DNA of 64,000 nucleotides. It comes from Blastococcus sp. DSM 46786. GTDB lineage: Bacteria > Actinomycetota > Actinomycetes > Mycobacteriales > Geodermatophilaceae. Position 1 is the first letter of the stretch. Each line of letters starts with the position of its first letter. Of this stretch, positions 55,349-64,000 are shown in pieces. Location: positions 1-64,000 of the forward strand of contig NZ_FOAO01000021.1 of NCBI RefSeq assembly GCF_900109665.1, written 5' to 3'. Under the pieces are notes generated by a model that searched no databases, was not told the DNA's origin, and saw nothing but the letters and a program-made list of their open reading frames with translations. The translations under genes were made by a program, and so were the position numbers.

Positions 55349-55364
55349 CCCGCCGATCGGCGGG
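55349..55364. promoter_or_regulatory. 16-bp perfect palindrome upstream of rpsB
   Basis: CCCGCCGATCGGCGGG is fully self-complementary and lies 134 bases before the rpsB start, in the 304-base divergent gap to the membrane protein gene. It could be an operator or part of an rpsB leader. The rest of the gap shows GAGAGG as ribosome site of rpsB and no gene. Confidence 0.4.
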
Positions 55365-55497
55365 GCAGTCGCCACCTCGGTCCCGGCCCAGCCGGGTGAG
55401 TGGCGCCGCAGGACGCCAGGGCGGTGCACCACCCGGTGCCCGCGACAACCGGAATCCGCGCGGCCCCGGTCGCGCGCGGAAGCAGAGAGGCTGCGAT

Positions 55498-56415
55498 ATG
55501 GCAGTCGTCAGCATGAAGCAGCTGCTCGACAGCGGCGTCCACTTCGGGCACCAGACCCGTCGCTGGAACCCGAAGATGAAGCGCTTCATCTTCACCGAGC
55601 GCAACGGCATCTACATCATCGACCTGCAGCAGACGCTCGGGTACATCGACTCGGCCTACGAGTTCGTCAAGCAGACCGTGGCCCACGGCGGCTCGATCCT
55701 GTTCGTCGGCACGAAGCGCCAGGCGCAGGAGGTCGTCGCCGAGCAGGCGACCCGCGTCGGTATGCCCTACGTGAACCAGCGCTGGCTGGGCGGCATGCTC
55801 ACCAACTTCCAGACCGTCCACAAGCGGCTCCAGCGCCTCAAGGAGCTCGAGGACATGGAGCAGACCGGCGTGCTGGTCAGCCTCTCCAAGAAGGAGCAGC
55901 TGGTCCTCAGCCGGGAGAAGGCCAAGCTCGAGCGCAGCCTCGGCGGTATCCGCGACATGCAGAAGGTGCCCAGCGCCATCTGGATCGTGGACACCAAGAA
56001 GGAGCACATCGCCGTCGGCGAGGCCCGCAAGCTCAACATCCCGGTCGTCGCGATCCTCGACACCAACTGCGACCCCGACGAGGTCGACTACAAGATCCCC
56101 GGCAACGACGACGCGATCCGCAGCATCACGGTGCTGACCCGCGTCATCGCCGACGCCGTCGCCGAGGGCCTCATGGCCCGGTCGGCCGCGCAGGCCAACG
56201 CCGGCCGCGAGGCCGGCGAGGAGGCCGTCGGCGCCGGCGAGCCGCTGGCCGACTGGGAGCGCGAGCTGCTGACCGGCGGCACCGCCGACGAGCAGGCCGC
56301 CGCCACGCCGCTGCCCGAGACCCCGGCCCAGCCGGCCGACGCCACCGCCGGCGAGGTCGCCCCGGTCGAGGGCGTGCCCGCCACCACCGGTGGCAAGGAG
56401 ACCCCCGAGGTCTGA
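55498..56415 (+). CDS. rpsB: 30S ribosomal protein S2
   Basis: The 305-residue product starts at ATG 55498, seven bases after GAGAGG. Residues 1-230 are a standard S2 ([57 protein letters not shown]). An acidic alanine-proline tail of about 70 residues follows. rpsB-tsf is a universal pair. Confidence 0.96.
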   Translation: MAVVSMKQLLDSGVHFGHQTRRWNPKMKRFIFTERNGIYIIDLQQTLGYIDSAYEFVKQTVAHGGSILFVGTKRQAQEVVAEQATRVGMPYVNQRWLGGMLTNFQTVHKRLQRLKELEDMEQTGVLVSLSKKEQLVLSREKAKLERSLGGIRDMQKVPSAIWIVDTKKEHIAVGEARKLNIPVVAILDTNCDPDEVDYKIPGNDDAIRSITVLTRVIADAVAEGLMARSAAQANAGREAGEEAVGAGEPLADWERELLTGGTADEQAAATPLPETPAQPADATAGEVAPVEGVPATTGGKETPEV

Positions 56416-56501
56416 TCGACAGCCCGCCGTCCCTGCCGCACGCGCGGCGGGGACGGCGCTGCCGCGGTTCCCGCATCTTCGACACACCCAGAGGAAGTGA
56501 C

Positions 56502-57317
56502 ATGGCTGAGTTCACCGCAGCCGACGTCAAGCGTCTCCGCGACGCCACCGGCGCCGGCATGATGGACTGCAAGAAGGCCCTGACCGAGGCCGACGGCGAC
56601 TACGACAAGGCCGTCGAGCTGCTGCGCGTCAAGGGCGCCAAGGACGTCGGCAAGCGCCTGGAGCGCTCGACGACCAACGGCGTCGTCGTCAGCAAGGACG
56701 GCGCCCTGCTCGAGCTCGACTGCGAGACGGACTTCGTCGCCAAGAACGCCGACTTCGTCGCGCTGGCCGAGCGGCTGCTCGAGATCGGCCTGCAGAGCAA
56801 GCCGGCCGACGCCGAGGCGCTGCTGGCCACCGAGGACAACGGCCGGACCGTCGCCGCGCTGATCGAGGCCGAGTCGGCCCGCATCGGCGAGAAGCTGGTC
56901 CTCAGCCGGTTCGCCGCGTTCGAGGGCACCACCGCCACCTACCTGCACAAGCGCGCCACCGACCTGCCCCCGGCCATCGGTGTCGCGGTGCAGTACTCCG
57001 GTGGCAGCGAGGACGCCGCCCGCAGCCTGGCGATGCACATCGCCGCCGCCCGGCCGCGCTACCTCACCCGCGAGGAGGTCCCGGCCGAGGCGGTCGAGAC
57101 CGAGCGCCGCGTCGCCGAGCAGACGGCCAAGGAGGAGGGCAAGCCCGAGCAGGCGATCTCCAAGATCGTCGAGGGTCGGGTCAACGCCTACTACAAGGAC
57201 TTCGTCCTGCTCGAGCAGCCGTCGATCACCGAGCCCAAGCGCACGGTCAAGCAGATCGTCGACGAGGCCGGCCTGACCGTGGAGCGCTTCGCGCGCTTCG
57301 AGGTCGGCCAGGCCTGA
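56502..57317 (+). CDS. tsf: Elongation factor Ts
   Basis: EF-Ts exchanges GDP for GTP on EF-Tu. The 271-residue protein has the N-terminal UBA-like domain ([16 protein letters not shown]) and the core with the TDFVAKN motif ([12 protein letters not shown]) that enters EF-Tu. AGAGGAA lies upstream of ATG 56502. Two hairpins follow the gene. Confidence 0.96.
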   Translation: MAEFTAADVKRLRDATGAGMMDCKKALTEADGDYDKAVELLRVKGAKDVGKRLERSTTNGVVVSKDGALLELDCETDFVAKNADFVALAERLLEIGLQSKPADAEALLATEDNGRTVAALIEAESARIGEKLVLSRFAAFEGTTATYLHKRATDLPPAIGVAVQYSGGSEDAARSLAMHIAAARPRYLTREEVPAEAVETERRVAEQTAKEEGKPEQAISKIVEGRVNAYYKDFVLLEQPSITEPKRTVKQIVDEAGLTVERFARFEVGQA

Positions 57318-57324
57318 CGAAGGA

Positions 57325-57375
57325 CCTCCCTGCCCCCCATCGCTCGCAGGCTCGCGACGGGGCCCTGCAGGGAGG
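57325..57375 (+). terminator. First hairpin after tsf
   Basis: CCTCCCTGC (57325-57333) pairs with GCAGGGAGG (57367-57375), starting seven bases past the stop. The loop is long and contains further short complementary parts. It is followed at once by the stronger hairpin at 57394-57437. Confidence 0.55.
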
Positions 57376-57393
57376 CCGTTCCAGCACGTCGCC

Positions 57394-57437
57394 AGACGAC
57401 CGGCCCCGTTCCCCTCGTGGGACGGGGCCGGTCGTCT
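57394..57437 (+). terminator. Strong terminator hairpin after tsf
   Basis: AGACGACCGGCCCCGT (57394-57409) pairs perfectly with 57422-57437, a 16-bp stem with a 12-base loop. It separates the rpsB-tsf unit from pyrH. Confidence 0.8.
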
Positions 57438-57534
57438 GTCCGGCCGGCGTCCTCGCCCGGCAGGAGCGAGATCCGCCCATGCGGCAGGATCACCCCACCG
57501 GCAGCCCCATCGACACCACCCCAGGGATGAACCG

Positions 57535-58305
57535 TTGACCGACACCACCGCGCCGCTGTCCGCCCCCACCGCCTTCCAGCCCGCCGACGGGAGCGGTTAC
57601 CAGCGCGTGCTGCTCAAGCTCTCCGGTGAGTCCTTCGGCGGCGGCAAGGTCGGTGTCGACGCCGACATCGTCAAGGGCATCGCGGAGCAGCTCGCGGAGG
57701 TCGTCGCGCGGGGCACGCAGGTCGCCGTCGTCATGGGTGGGGGCAACTTCTTCCGCGGGGCGGAGCTCTCCCAGGCCGGCATGGACCGCACGAAGGCCGA
57801 CTACATGGGCATGCTCGGCACGGTCATGAACTGCCTGGCACTGCAGGACTTCTGCGAGAAGGCCGGCCTCGAGACGCGCGTGCAGTCCGCGATCACGATG
57901 GGCCAGGTCGCCGAGCCCTACATCCCGCGCAAGGCGATCCGGCACCTGGAGAAGGGCCGTCTGGTCATCTTCGGCGCCGGCGCCGGGATGCCGTACTTCT
58001 CCACCGACACCGTCGCCGCCCAGCGGGCCCTGGAGATCGAGTGCCAGGTGCTCCTCATGGGCAAGAACGGTGTCGACGGCGTCTACGACGACGACCCGCG
58101 CACCAACCCCGACGCCGTCATGTACGACGACCTGGACTACGCGACGGTGCTGGCCAAGCAGCTCAAGGTCGCGGATGCGACCGCGATCAGCCTCTGCATG
58201 GACAACCGGATGCCGATCGTGGTGTTCGACCTGCTGAGCGGCGGCAACATCGCCCGCGCCACCGCAGGTGAGAGGATCGGCACGCTGATCAGCCAGCCGG
58301 CCTGA
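57535..58305 (+). CDS. pyrH: Uridylate (UMP) kinase
   Basis: PyrH makes UDP from UMP and is a hexamer of the amino-acid-kinase fold. The 256-residue protein has [39 protein letters not shown] and a C-terminal [15 protein letters not shown]. The start is a TTG at 57535 with AGGGA upstream; about 20 N-terminal residues precede the core. It follows the tsf terminators and precedes frr by 70 bases. Confidence 0.95.
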   Translation: MTDTTAPLSAPTAFQPADGSGYQRVLLKLSGESFGGGKVGVDADIVKGIAEQLAEVVARGTQVAVVMGGGNFFRGAELSQAGMDRTKADYMGMLGTVMNCLALQDFCEKAGLETRVQSAITMGQVAEPYIPRKAIRHLEKGRLVIFGAGAGMPYFSTDTVAAQRALEIECQVLLMGKNGVDGVYDDDPRTNPDAVMYDDLDYATVLAKQLKVADATAISLCMDNRMPIVVFDLLSGGNIARATAGERIGTLISQPA

Positions 58306-58375
58306 CGCCGGCCGCACGGATCGGGCACAGACGAGGACGCCGGCGGGACGAGAACCGCCGCAGGAGGGACAACCC

Positions 58376-58933
58376 GTGATCGACGACACCCTGCTCGACG
58401 CCGAGGAGCGGATGGACAAGGCTCTCTCGGTCGCGCGGGAGGACCTGGGCTCGGTCCGCACCGGCCGGGCCACGCCCTCGATGTTCAGCAAGATCATGGT
58501 CGACTACTACGGGGCCTACACCCCGGTGCCGCAGATGGCCTCGATCACCGTGCCCGAGGCGCGCATGGCGGTCATCAAGCCTTACGACATGAGCCAGCTG
58601 ACGGCCATCGAGCGGGCCATCCGCGACAGCGACCTGGGCGTCAACCCCACCAACGACGGCCAGATCCTGCGGGTGATCTTCCCGCAGCTCACCGAGGAGC
58701 GCCGTCGCGACCTGGTGAAGCAGGCTCGCGCCAAGGGCGAGGACGCCAAGGTCGCGATCCGCAACATCCGCCGCCGAGCCAAGGAGGAGCTCGACCGCAT
58801 CGCCAAGGACGGCGAGGCCGGCGAGGACGACGTGCGTCGCGCCGAGAAGGAGCTGGACGACCTCACCGCGCAGCACGTGACGCACGTCGACGAGGCGATG
58901 AAGAACAAGGAGACCGAGCTGCTCGAGGTCTGA
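58376..58933 (+). CDS. frr: Ribosome recycling factor
   Basis: RRF splits post-termination ribosomes with EF-G. The 185-residue protein has [54 protein letters not shown] and the C-terminal helix. The GTG at 58376 is preceded by AGGAGGG. It forms an operon with pyrH and cdsA. Confidence 0.97.
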   Translation: MIDDTLLDAEERMDKALSVAREDLGSVRTGRATPSMFSKIMVDYYGAYTPVPQMASITVPEARMAVIKPYDMSQLTAIERAIRDSDLGVNPTNDGQILRVIFPQLTEERRRDLVKQARAKGEDAKVAIRNIRRRAKEELDRIAKDGEAGEDDVRRAEKELDDLTAQHVTHVDEAMKNKETELLEV

Positions 58934-58955
58934 CCTCAGCTCGGCCGCCGCTCCC

Positions 58956-60035
58956 ATGACACCTCCTCCCGCCGACCGCCCGGGCTCCCTCCGCCCGGGT
59001 GGTCAGCCGTTTCCGCGGGTGGGCGAGCCGGGACCGGGCGGGCGACGGCGGGGCGACGACACCGGGCCGGTCCCGGTCGCGGCCTCCCGCCCGCTGCCAC
59101 CGCTCCCGTCGCGCCCGCCGGTCCCGGTCCCCGACGACCCCGAAGCCGCCGATGACGACGCCCCCACGGCGACGGCCATGCCGGTGCCCGAGGCGGTCGC
59201 GCAGCTGCCCACCACGGAGCAGCCGGTGAGCCGGGCCGGGCGCAACCTGCGCGCGGCCATCGGCGTCGGGGTCGGGCTGGTCGCGGTCATCCTGTTGTCG
59301 CTGTTCGTCTGGCGTCCGGCGTTCCTGGGCGTGCTGGTCGCGGCGATCCTCGTCGCCGTCGTCGAGCTCACGCGGGCGCTGGGCAAGGGCGGGTTCTCCG
59401 CACCGCTGGTCCCGCTGCTCGTCGGTGCCCTCGCCATGGAGGCGCTCGCGTGGACGCGCGGCCCCACCGGGCTGCTGACCGGCTTCTTCCTCACCGCGCT
59501 CGCCGTGCTGCTGTGGCGGCTGGCCGCCGGCCCGGTCGGCTACCGCGGGGACGCCGCCGCCGGTGTGCTCACCGCCCTCTACGTGCCGTTCCTGGCCGGC
59601 TTCGCCGTCCTGCTGCTGGTGCCCGACGACGGCGCCCTGAGGGTGCTCGCCTTCATCGCCACGGTCATCGCCAGCGACGTCGGCGGCTACGCGGCCGGCG
59701 TGCTCTTCGGCAAGCACGCGATGGCGCCCTCGATCAGCCCCAAGAAGTCCTGGGAGGGCATGGCCGGATCCGTGCTCGCCTGCATGCTGGTGGCCACGCC
59801 GGTCCTGGTCCTCGGCCTGGACGCGCCGTGGTGGGGCGGGCTGGTGTTCGGCGCCTCGCTCGCCGTCTCCGCGACCATCGGTGACCTCGCCGAGTCGCTC
59901 ATCAAGCGCGACCTCGGCATCAAGGACATGGGCGACCTGCTCCCCGGTCACGGCGGGATCATGGACCGGCTGGACTCGCTGCTGCCGTCCGCGGCCGCGG
60001 CCTACCTGCTGCTGACGGTGCTCGCGCCGGTCTAG
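58956..60035 (+). CDS. cdsA: Phosphatidate cytidylyltransferase
   Basis: CdsA makes CDP-diacylglycerol for phospholipid synthesis. The 359-residue protein has a proline-rich cytoplasmic extension (about 95 residues), then about eight membrane helices. The family signature is intact near the C-terminus, with SLIKRDLGIKDMGD followed by LLPGHGGIMDRLDS. The stop codon overlaps that of the convergent gene on the other strand by two bases. Confidence 0.94.
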   Translation: MTPPPADRPGSLRPGGQPFPRVGEPGPGGRRRGDDTGPVPVAASRPLPPLPSRPPVPVPDDPEAADDDAPTATAMPVPEAVAQLPTTEQPVSRAGRNLRAAIGVGVGLVAVILLSLFVWRPAFLGVLVAAILVAVVELTRALGKGGFSAPLVPLLVGALAMEALAWTRGPTGLLTGFFLTALAVLLWRLAAGPVGYRGDAAAGVLTALYVPFLAGFAVLLLVPDDGALRVLAFIATVIASDVGGYAAGVLFGKHAMAPSISPKKSWEGMAGSVLACMLVATPVLVLGLDAPWWGGLVFGASLAVSATIGDLAESLIKRDLGIKDMGDLLPGHGGIMDRLDSLLPSAAAAYLLLTVLAPV

Positions 60036-61135
60036 GCAGGCCGGTCGACCGACCAGGTCGACCCGAGCACGGTGAACCCCCGCCGGGCGTACCAGTGCCG
60101 CGGCCAGTCCTCGCCCGCGGCCTCCAGCACGACCAGGTCGCAGCCGGCGGCCGCGGCCAGCTCCAGCACGCGGGCGAGCACCGCGTCGCCGTACCCGCGC
60201 CCGCGGACGTCCGGATCGGTCATGACCGACTCCACCGCCGCGGTCGCGCCGTCCACCCGCAGCTGCGCCGCGGCCACCACGCGGCCGTGCTCGCGCACCA
60301 CCACGTCGGTCACCGCGACCACCCGGTCGTTGAGCTGCTCGCGGCCGACCAGCTGCCGCACCACCGGCTCCAGCCGGTCGCCGAGGGAGGCGAGGTCGCG
60401 GCGCCAGCCCCGGCCCCACAGGTCCTGAACCTCCCGCTGGTCGACCACCTCGGCGCGGACGGTGGTCCCCGGCACGGGGAGCGCCGTGGGCCGGCCCATG
60501 AGGACGAGCTCCTCGGCGGTCCAGCCGCGGGTGGCGAGCCCGGCGGCCACGGTCCCGGCCCCCGGCCAGGTGAGGAGCGCGGCCAGGTGCGGCCAGCCGG
60601 CGTTGCCCCCGACCTCCTCGGCGGCGGTCTCGACGGCCGCGGCGGTCACCGGCCGGGTGAGGACCAGCCGGTTGTTGTCCCGCGAGTGCGGGAAGTCGGG
60701 GTCCAGCACGGCCACCCCGCCGGGGACGTCGCCCACCCCGACCGCACGCCGGACCGGTACGGACGTGTACAGGGCCACGGCGCGGGCGAGCGCGTCGCCG
60801 GGTGCGGGGAGCTCGATCGGCGTCGGTGGCCGGTAGGGGAGGACCGCCACGACCGACGACGTCGGCAGCGGGTCGTAGAGGTGAGGGAAGCGCGATCCCG
60901 CCGGGTCGTCGGGGTGCCCGGGTTCCCACCGCACCGGGTCGGGGAGCCGCGCGGGGTCGACGACGAGCAGCGCCAGGTCGCGGCGGCCGGGGAACAGCCG
61001 CTGCGCGGGGAGGTGCACCTGCCCGGGGGCGGAGAGGTGCACGAACCCCTCCGGCGCAGGGGTGATCGAGCCCGCGCTCAGCGCGGCCCGCCACGCGGCC
61101 GGCTCGACCAGGTGCAGGAGGACGTCGTCGGTCAC
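60032..61135 (-). CDS. DUF952-GNAT acetyltransferase fusion
   Basis: The first ~110 residues match DUF952 (EGFVHLSAPGQV, LVVDPARL, FPHLYDPLP). The last ~170 residues are a GNAT domain with the acetyl-CoA loop DPDVRGRGYGDAVLARVLE and a final RHWYARRGFTVLGS. A linking region (about 110-190) contains SRDNNRLVLTRP, also common in GNAT proteins. The substrate is unknown. AGGGAGG lies eight bases before the GTG. It converges on cdsA and is divergent from the SpoU gene, only 17 bases away. Confidence 0.82.
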   Translation of the reverse strand: MTDDVLLHLVEPAAWRAALSAGSITPAPEGFVHLSAPGQVHLPAQRLFPGRRDLALLVVDPARLPDPVRWEPGHPDDPAGSRFPHLYDPLPTSSVVAVLPYRPPTPIELPAPGDALARAVALYTSVPVRRAVGVGDVPGGVAVLDPDFPHSRDNNRLVLTRPVTAAAVETAAEEVGGNAGWPHLAALLTWPGAGTVAAGLATRGWTAEELVLMGRPTALPVPGTTVRAEVVDQREVQDLWGRGWRRDLASLGDRLEPVVRQLVGREQLNDRVVAVTDVVVREHGRVVAAAQLRVDGATAAVESVMTDPDVRGRGYGDAVLARVLELAAAAGCDLVVLEAAGEDWPRHWYARRGFTVLGSTWSVDRPA

Positions 61136-61152
61136 CCTGCGATCCTCCCTGG

Positions 61153-61803
61153 GTGCTCGAGGACGAACTGCCCGGCCCCACCGACTGGGGTGCCACGATC
61201 GGCGTCGGCCCGTGGGAGGGGCCGTGGCCGGACGATCCCCGGTACGACCCGCAGCTGCTCGCCGAGGGCGACCGGCGCAACGTCGTCGACCGCTACCGCT
61301 ACTGGGCGGTCGAGGCGATCGTCGCCGACCTCGACCGGCGCCGGCACCCCTTCCACGTCGCCATCGAGAACTTCGGACACGACCTCAACATCGGGACGGT
61401 GGTGCGCACCGCCAACGCGTTCCTCGCTGCCGAGGTGCACGTGGTGGGCCGGCGGCGGTGGAACCGGCGCGGCGCGATGGTCACCGACCGGTACCAGCAC
61501 CTGCGCCACCACGCCGACGTCGGCGGGCTGCTCGCATTCGCGGGAGAGCAGGGGCTCGCCGTCGTCGCCGTCGACAACGGGCCCGGCGCCGCCCCCCTGG
61601 AGACCGCCGAGCTGCCCGAGCGCTGCGTGCTGCTGTTCGGCCAGGAGGGTCCGGGGCTCACCGAGGAAGCGCGGGCCGGGGCGGCCCTGACCGTCTCGAT
61701 CGCCCAGTTCGGCTCGACCCGCTCGATCAACGCCGGCGTCGCGGCCGGGATCGCCATGCACGCGTGGGTGCGCCGGCACGCCGACCTCGGGGCCGCGCGC
61801 TAG
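61153..61803 (+). CDS. SpoU/TrmH-family RNA methyltransferase
   Basis: The 216-residue protein has the three SPOUT motifs: ENFGHDLNIGTVVRTANAF, LLFGQEGPGL and SINAGVAAGIAMH, so it is a 2'-O-ribose methyltransferase of tRNA or rRNA. The exact target is not clear; it is shorter than RlmB and lacks its substrate-binding domain. No ribosome site is visible at GTG 61153. Its stop overlaps that of ppk2 on the other strand. Confidence 0.85.
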   Translation: MLEDELPGPTDWGATIGVGPWEGPWPDDPRYDPQLLAEGDRRNVVDRYRYWAVEAIVADLDRRRHPFHVAIENFGHDLNIGTVVRTANAFLAAEVHVVGRRRWNRRGAMVTDRYQHLRHHADVGGLLAFAGEQGLAVVAVDNGPGAAPLETAELPERCVLLFGQEGPGLTEEARAGAALTVSIAQFGSTRSINAGVAAGIAMHAWVRRHADLGAAR

Positions 61804-62570
61804 CCACCGGTCAGCGGCGGGTCGGGGTCGATGCCCCGGGCGTGCAGCGCCGCCTCGACCGCCTCGCAGACCGTGCGGACGACGGCGACCCGGGCCCACC
61901 GCTTGTCGTCGGCCGGGATCACGTGCCAGGGGGCCACGGGGGTGTCGGTGCGCTCGAGCATCTCCTCGACAGCTGCCTCGTACTCGTCGCGCCTCTCCCG
62001 GTTGCGCCAGTCCTCGTCGGTGAGCTTCCAGGCCTTGTACGGGTCCGCCCGACGCGACTCGAACCGGTCCAGCTGCTCCTCGGGTGAGACGTGCATCCAG
62101 AACTTCACCAGCACCGTGCCCTCGGCGGCCAGCGTCGTCTCGAGGTCGACGATCTCCTGGTAGGCCCGCTGCCACGCCTCCTCGGGGGCGAACCCCTCCA
62201 CCCGCTCGACCAGGACCCGGCCGTACCAGGAGCGGTCGAGCACGGCCATGCCGCCCCAGCCCGGCAGCACCGGCCAGAACCGCCACAGGAAGTGGTGCCG
62301 CTTCTCGTCGTGGGTGGGTGCGGCGAACTGGGCCACCCGGACGTGCCGGGGGTCGAGCTCGCCGACCAGCCGCTGGATCGCCCCGCCCTTGCCCGAGGCG
62401 TCCCAGCCCTCGAAGAGCACCAGCAGCGGCGGGCCGAGCTCACCGGGCCCGATCTGGCCGCCGAGCAGCAGCCGCAGGTGGACCAGCCGGTCCTGGGCGG
62501 CGGACAGCTGCTTCTTGCCCTCCTTCTTGTCCAGGGAGAGGCTCAGGTCGACGTCGTCCAGCCGGCTCAT
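61800..62570 (-). CDS. ppk2: Polyphosphate kinase 2 family protein
   Basis: PPK2 proteins use polyphosphate to phosphorylate nucleotides. The 256-residue protein has Walker [12 protein letters not shown], Walker [16 protein letters not shown] and the lid residues around [10 protein letters not shown], a single-domain form. Whether it acts on NDP or NMP (class I or II/III) is not decided. The start chosen is ATG 62570; GTG 62576 is near. A longer frame would overlap rlmN and is rejected. Confidence 0.85.
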   Translation of the reverse strand: MSRLDDVDLSLSLDKKEGKKQLSAAQDRLVHLRLLLGGQIGPGELGPPLLVLFEGWDASGKGGAIQRLVGELDPRHVRVAQFAAPTHDEKRHHFLWRFWPVLPGWGGMAVLDRSWYGRVLVERVEGFAPEEAWQRAYQEIVDLETTLAAEGTVLVKFWMHVSPEEQLDRFESRRADPYKAWKLTDEDWRNRERRDEYEAAVEEMLERTDTPVAPWHVIPADDKRWARVAVVRTVCEAVEAALHARGIDPDPPLTGG

Positions 62571-62664
62571 GCGCACCGAGACTGCCAGGGATCCGGCCCG
62601 TCCGCGTGAGTTGGGTCTCCGGCCCGGGACCGCGGGCCGGGGGAGTGGGAGCATGGAGGGCGCC

Positions 62665-63843
62665 ATGACTGCCCTGCCCCTGGTCTTCGACGCCCCCCGC
62701 CGCGGCAAGCCGCCGCGCCACCTCGCCGACCTCACCCGCGAGGAGGCCCGCGCGGCGGTCGCGGAGCTCGGCCAGCCGGCGTTCCGCGCCGACCAGCTGG
62801 CCCGGCACTACTACCGCGGGACCACCGACCCCGCGCAGATGACCGACATCCCGGCCGCCGCCCGCGAGACCCTGCGCGAGGCGCTGCTGCCCGAGCTGCT
62901 CACGGTGGTGCGGCACCAGACGGCCGACAACGGCCGCACCCGCAAGACGCTGTGGCGGCTGCACGACGGCGCGCTCGTGGAGAGCGTGCTCATGCGCTAC
63001 CCCGACCGCGCCACCGTCTGCATCTCCAGCCAGGCCGGCTGCGGCATGGCCTGCCCCTTCTGCGCCACCGGCCAGGCCGGGCTGACCCGGAACCTCTCCG
63101 CCGCCGAGATCATCGGCCAGGCGGTGGCCGCCGCCGCGGCGATGGCGGACGGCGAGGTCGCCGGCGGGCCGGGACGGCTGTCCAACGTGGTCTTCATGGG
63201 CATGGGGGAGCCGCTGGCCAACTACGCCAGGGTGCGCGCCACCCTCGACGCGCTGCTCGGCACCGCCCCCTACGGGCTCGGCCTCTCCCAGCGGTCGGTG
63301 ACGGTCTCCACCGTGGGCCTCGTGCCGGCCATCCGCCGGCTCACCGAGGAGGGGCGCAACGTCACCCTCGCCGTCAGCCTGCACGCGCCCGACGACGAGC
63401 TGCGCGACACCCTGGTGCCGATCAACACCCGGTGGAAGGTCGGCGAGGTGATCGACGCCGCGGACGCCTACGCGCAGCGCACCGGGCGCCGCTACTCGGT
63501 GGAGTACGCCCTCATCCGCGACGTGAACGACCAGCCGTTCCGCGCCGACCTGCTCGGCAAGCTGCTGGCCGGCAAGCTCGCGCACGTCAACCTGATCCCG
63601 CTCAACCCGACGCCGGGTAGCCCCTGGGACGCCAGCCCGCTGCCGGCCCAGCGGGAGTTCGTCGCCCGCCTGCGGGCCGCCGGGGTGGCGACGACGGTGC
63701 GCGACACCCGCGGTCAGGACATCGACGGCGCCTGCGGGCAGCTCGCCGCCGCCGACCGGGTCGAGGGCGTGCCGGCCGTGGCGCTGCCCACGCCGGCCGT
63801 CGAGGCGCCCGTCCCCCTCGGCGCGGAGGCCGACCAGGGGTGA
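62665..63843 (+). CDS. rlmN: Dual-specificity RNA methyltransferase RlmN
   Basis: RlmN is a radical-SAM enzyme that methylates C2 of A2503 in 23S rRNA and A37 in some tRNAs. The 392-residue protein has the [4Fe-4S] motif CGMACPFC, the [10 protein letters not shown] element, and the C-terminal catalytic cysteine region [15 protein letters not shown] lies five bases before ATG 62665; ATG 62653 is an alternative. The stop overlaps the next gene. Confidence 0.95.
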   Translation: MTALPLVFDAPRRGKPPRHLADLTREEARAAVAELGQPAFRADQLARHYYRGTTDPAQMTDIPAAARETLREALLPELLTVVRHQTADNGRTRKTLWRLHDGALVESVLMRYPDRATVCISSQAGCGMACPFCATGQAGLTRNLSAAEIIGQAVAAAAAMADGEVAGGPGRLSNVVFMGMGEPLANYARVRATLDALLGTAPYGLGLSQRSVTVSTVGLVPAIRRLTEEGRNVTLAVSLHAPDDELRDTLVPINTRWKVGEVIDAADAYAQRTGRRYSVEYALIRDVNDQPFRADLLGKLLAGKLAHVNLIPLNPTPGSPWDASPLPAQREFVARLRAAGVATTVRDTRGQDIDGACGQLAAADRVEGVPAVALPTPAVEAPVPLGAEADQG

Positions 63844-64000
63844 GCGGTGCGCCGCCGGACGCCGAGGCCCACGAGCACACCCACGCCGACGTCTCCGGCG
63901 GCTGGCTGCGGGCCGCCGTCTTCGGGGCGATGGACGGCCTGGTCACCAACACCGCCCTGGTCGCCGGGGTCGGCGGCGGTGGCGCCGCCCCACGGGCCAT
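63840..64000 (+). CDS. VIT1/CCC1-family transporter, partial
   Basis: GTG 63840 lies in the rlmN stop (GTGA) and opens a frame to the window edge. The ~53 visible residues include [37 protein letters not shown], the first membrane helix and signature of the vacuolar-iron-transporter family, which moves Fe2+ or Mn2+. The C-terminal part is outside the window. Confidence 0.8.
   Translation, partial: MSGAPPDAEAHEHTHADVSGGWLRAAVFGAMDGLVTNTALVAGVGGGGAAPRA

Overview
The window is very G+C-rich, codes densely on both strands and uses many GTG starts. Its gene order is that of an actinobacterial chromosome: rpmB-DAK-recG-rsmD-coaD; sepIVA-DUF177-rpmF-rnc-mutM-acyP-smc...ftsY; amtB-glnB-glnD; ffh; rpsP-khpA-rimM-trmD; rplS-lepB-rnhB-DUF2469-yraN-comM-dprA-xerC-whiG; rpsB-tsf-pyrH-frr-cdsA-rlmN. 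The overall character suggests a relative of Geodermatophilaceae (Blastococcus, Modestobacter, Geodermatophilus). The phylum is secure; the family is an inference from gene order and style.

Layout. 1-3305: the N-terminal 1,100 or so codons of a secreted RHS/YD-repeat protein on the minus strand, cut by the window edge before its variable C-terminus. 3.6-16.6 kb: housekeeping genes for translation, coenzyme A, RNA processing, DNA repair and chromosome organisation, mostly joined by 4-base ATGA/GTGA overlaps. It ends in a perfect 25-bp-arm hairpin after smc. 16.6-19.1 kb: a minus-strand pair of secretable or metal-dependent phosphoesterase families. 19.2-30.4 kb: ftsY, a cbiMNQO-type nickel/cobalt importer on the minus strand with a possible nickel-repressor site in front of it, ammonium transport and PII signalling (amtB-glnB-glnD), ffh and an amidohydrolase.

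30.4-39.7 kb is the accessory core. It holds an LCP cell-wall ligase and a 2,214-residue secreted RHS protein combining a DNRLRE-type domain, four LGFP repeats (three with an inserted cysteine pair), a long YD-repeat shell, an RHS core, a membrane segment and a short basic toxin-like tip. A 96-residue probable immunity protein follows directly. The last ~700 bases of this cassette drop to roughly half G+C, against clearly higher values around them. This is the most interesting system in the window.

39.9-53.2 kb: proS, the rpsP-trmD operon, rplS, signal peptidase I, an orphan LuxR-type regulator with a degenerate receiver, and the rnhB-DUF2469-yraN-comM-dprA-xerC-whiG run (RNA/DNA processing, DNA uptake and recombination, developmental or motility sigma factor). 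53.2-55.2 kb, minus strand: a DUF4262 protein with a 15-bp minisatellite, a rpsB-linked M23 peptidase-like protein and a membrane protein gene that appears frameshifted. 55.5-64 kb: rpsB-tsf-pyrH-frr-cdsA, a DUF952-GNAT fusion, a SpoU methyltransferase, PPK2, rlmN and the start of a VIT1/CCC1 transporter gene.

I found no tRNA or rRNA gene, CRISPR array, transposase or complete prophage. Starts were chosen from ribosome-binding sites, family N-termini and overlaps; alternatives are given where the choice is weak.
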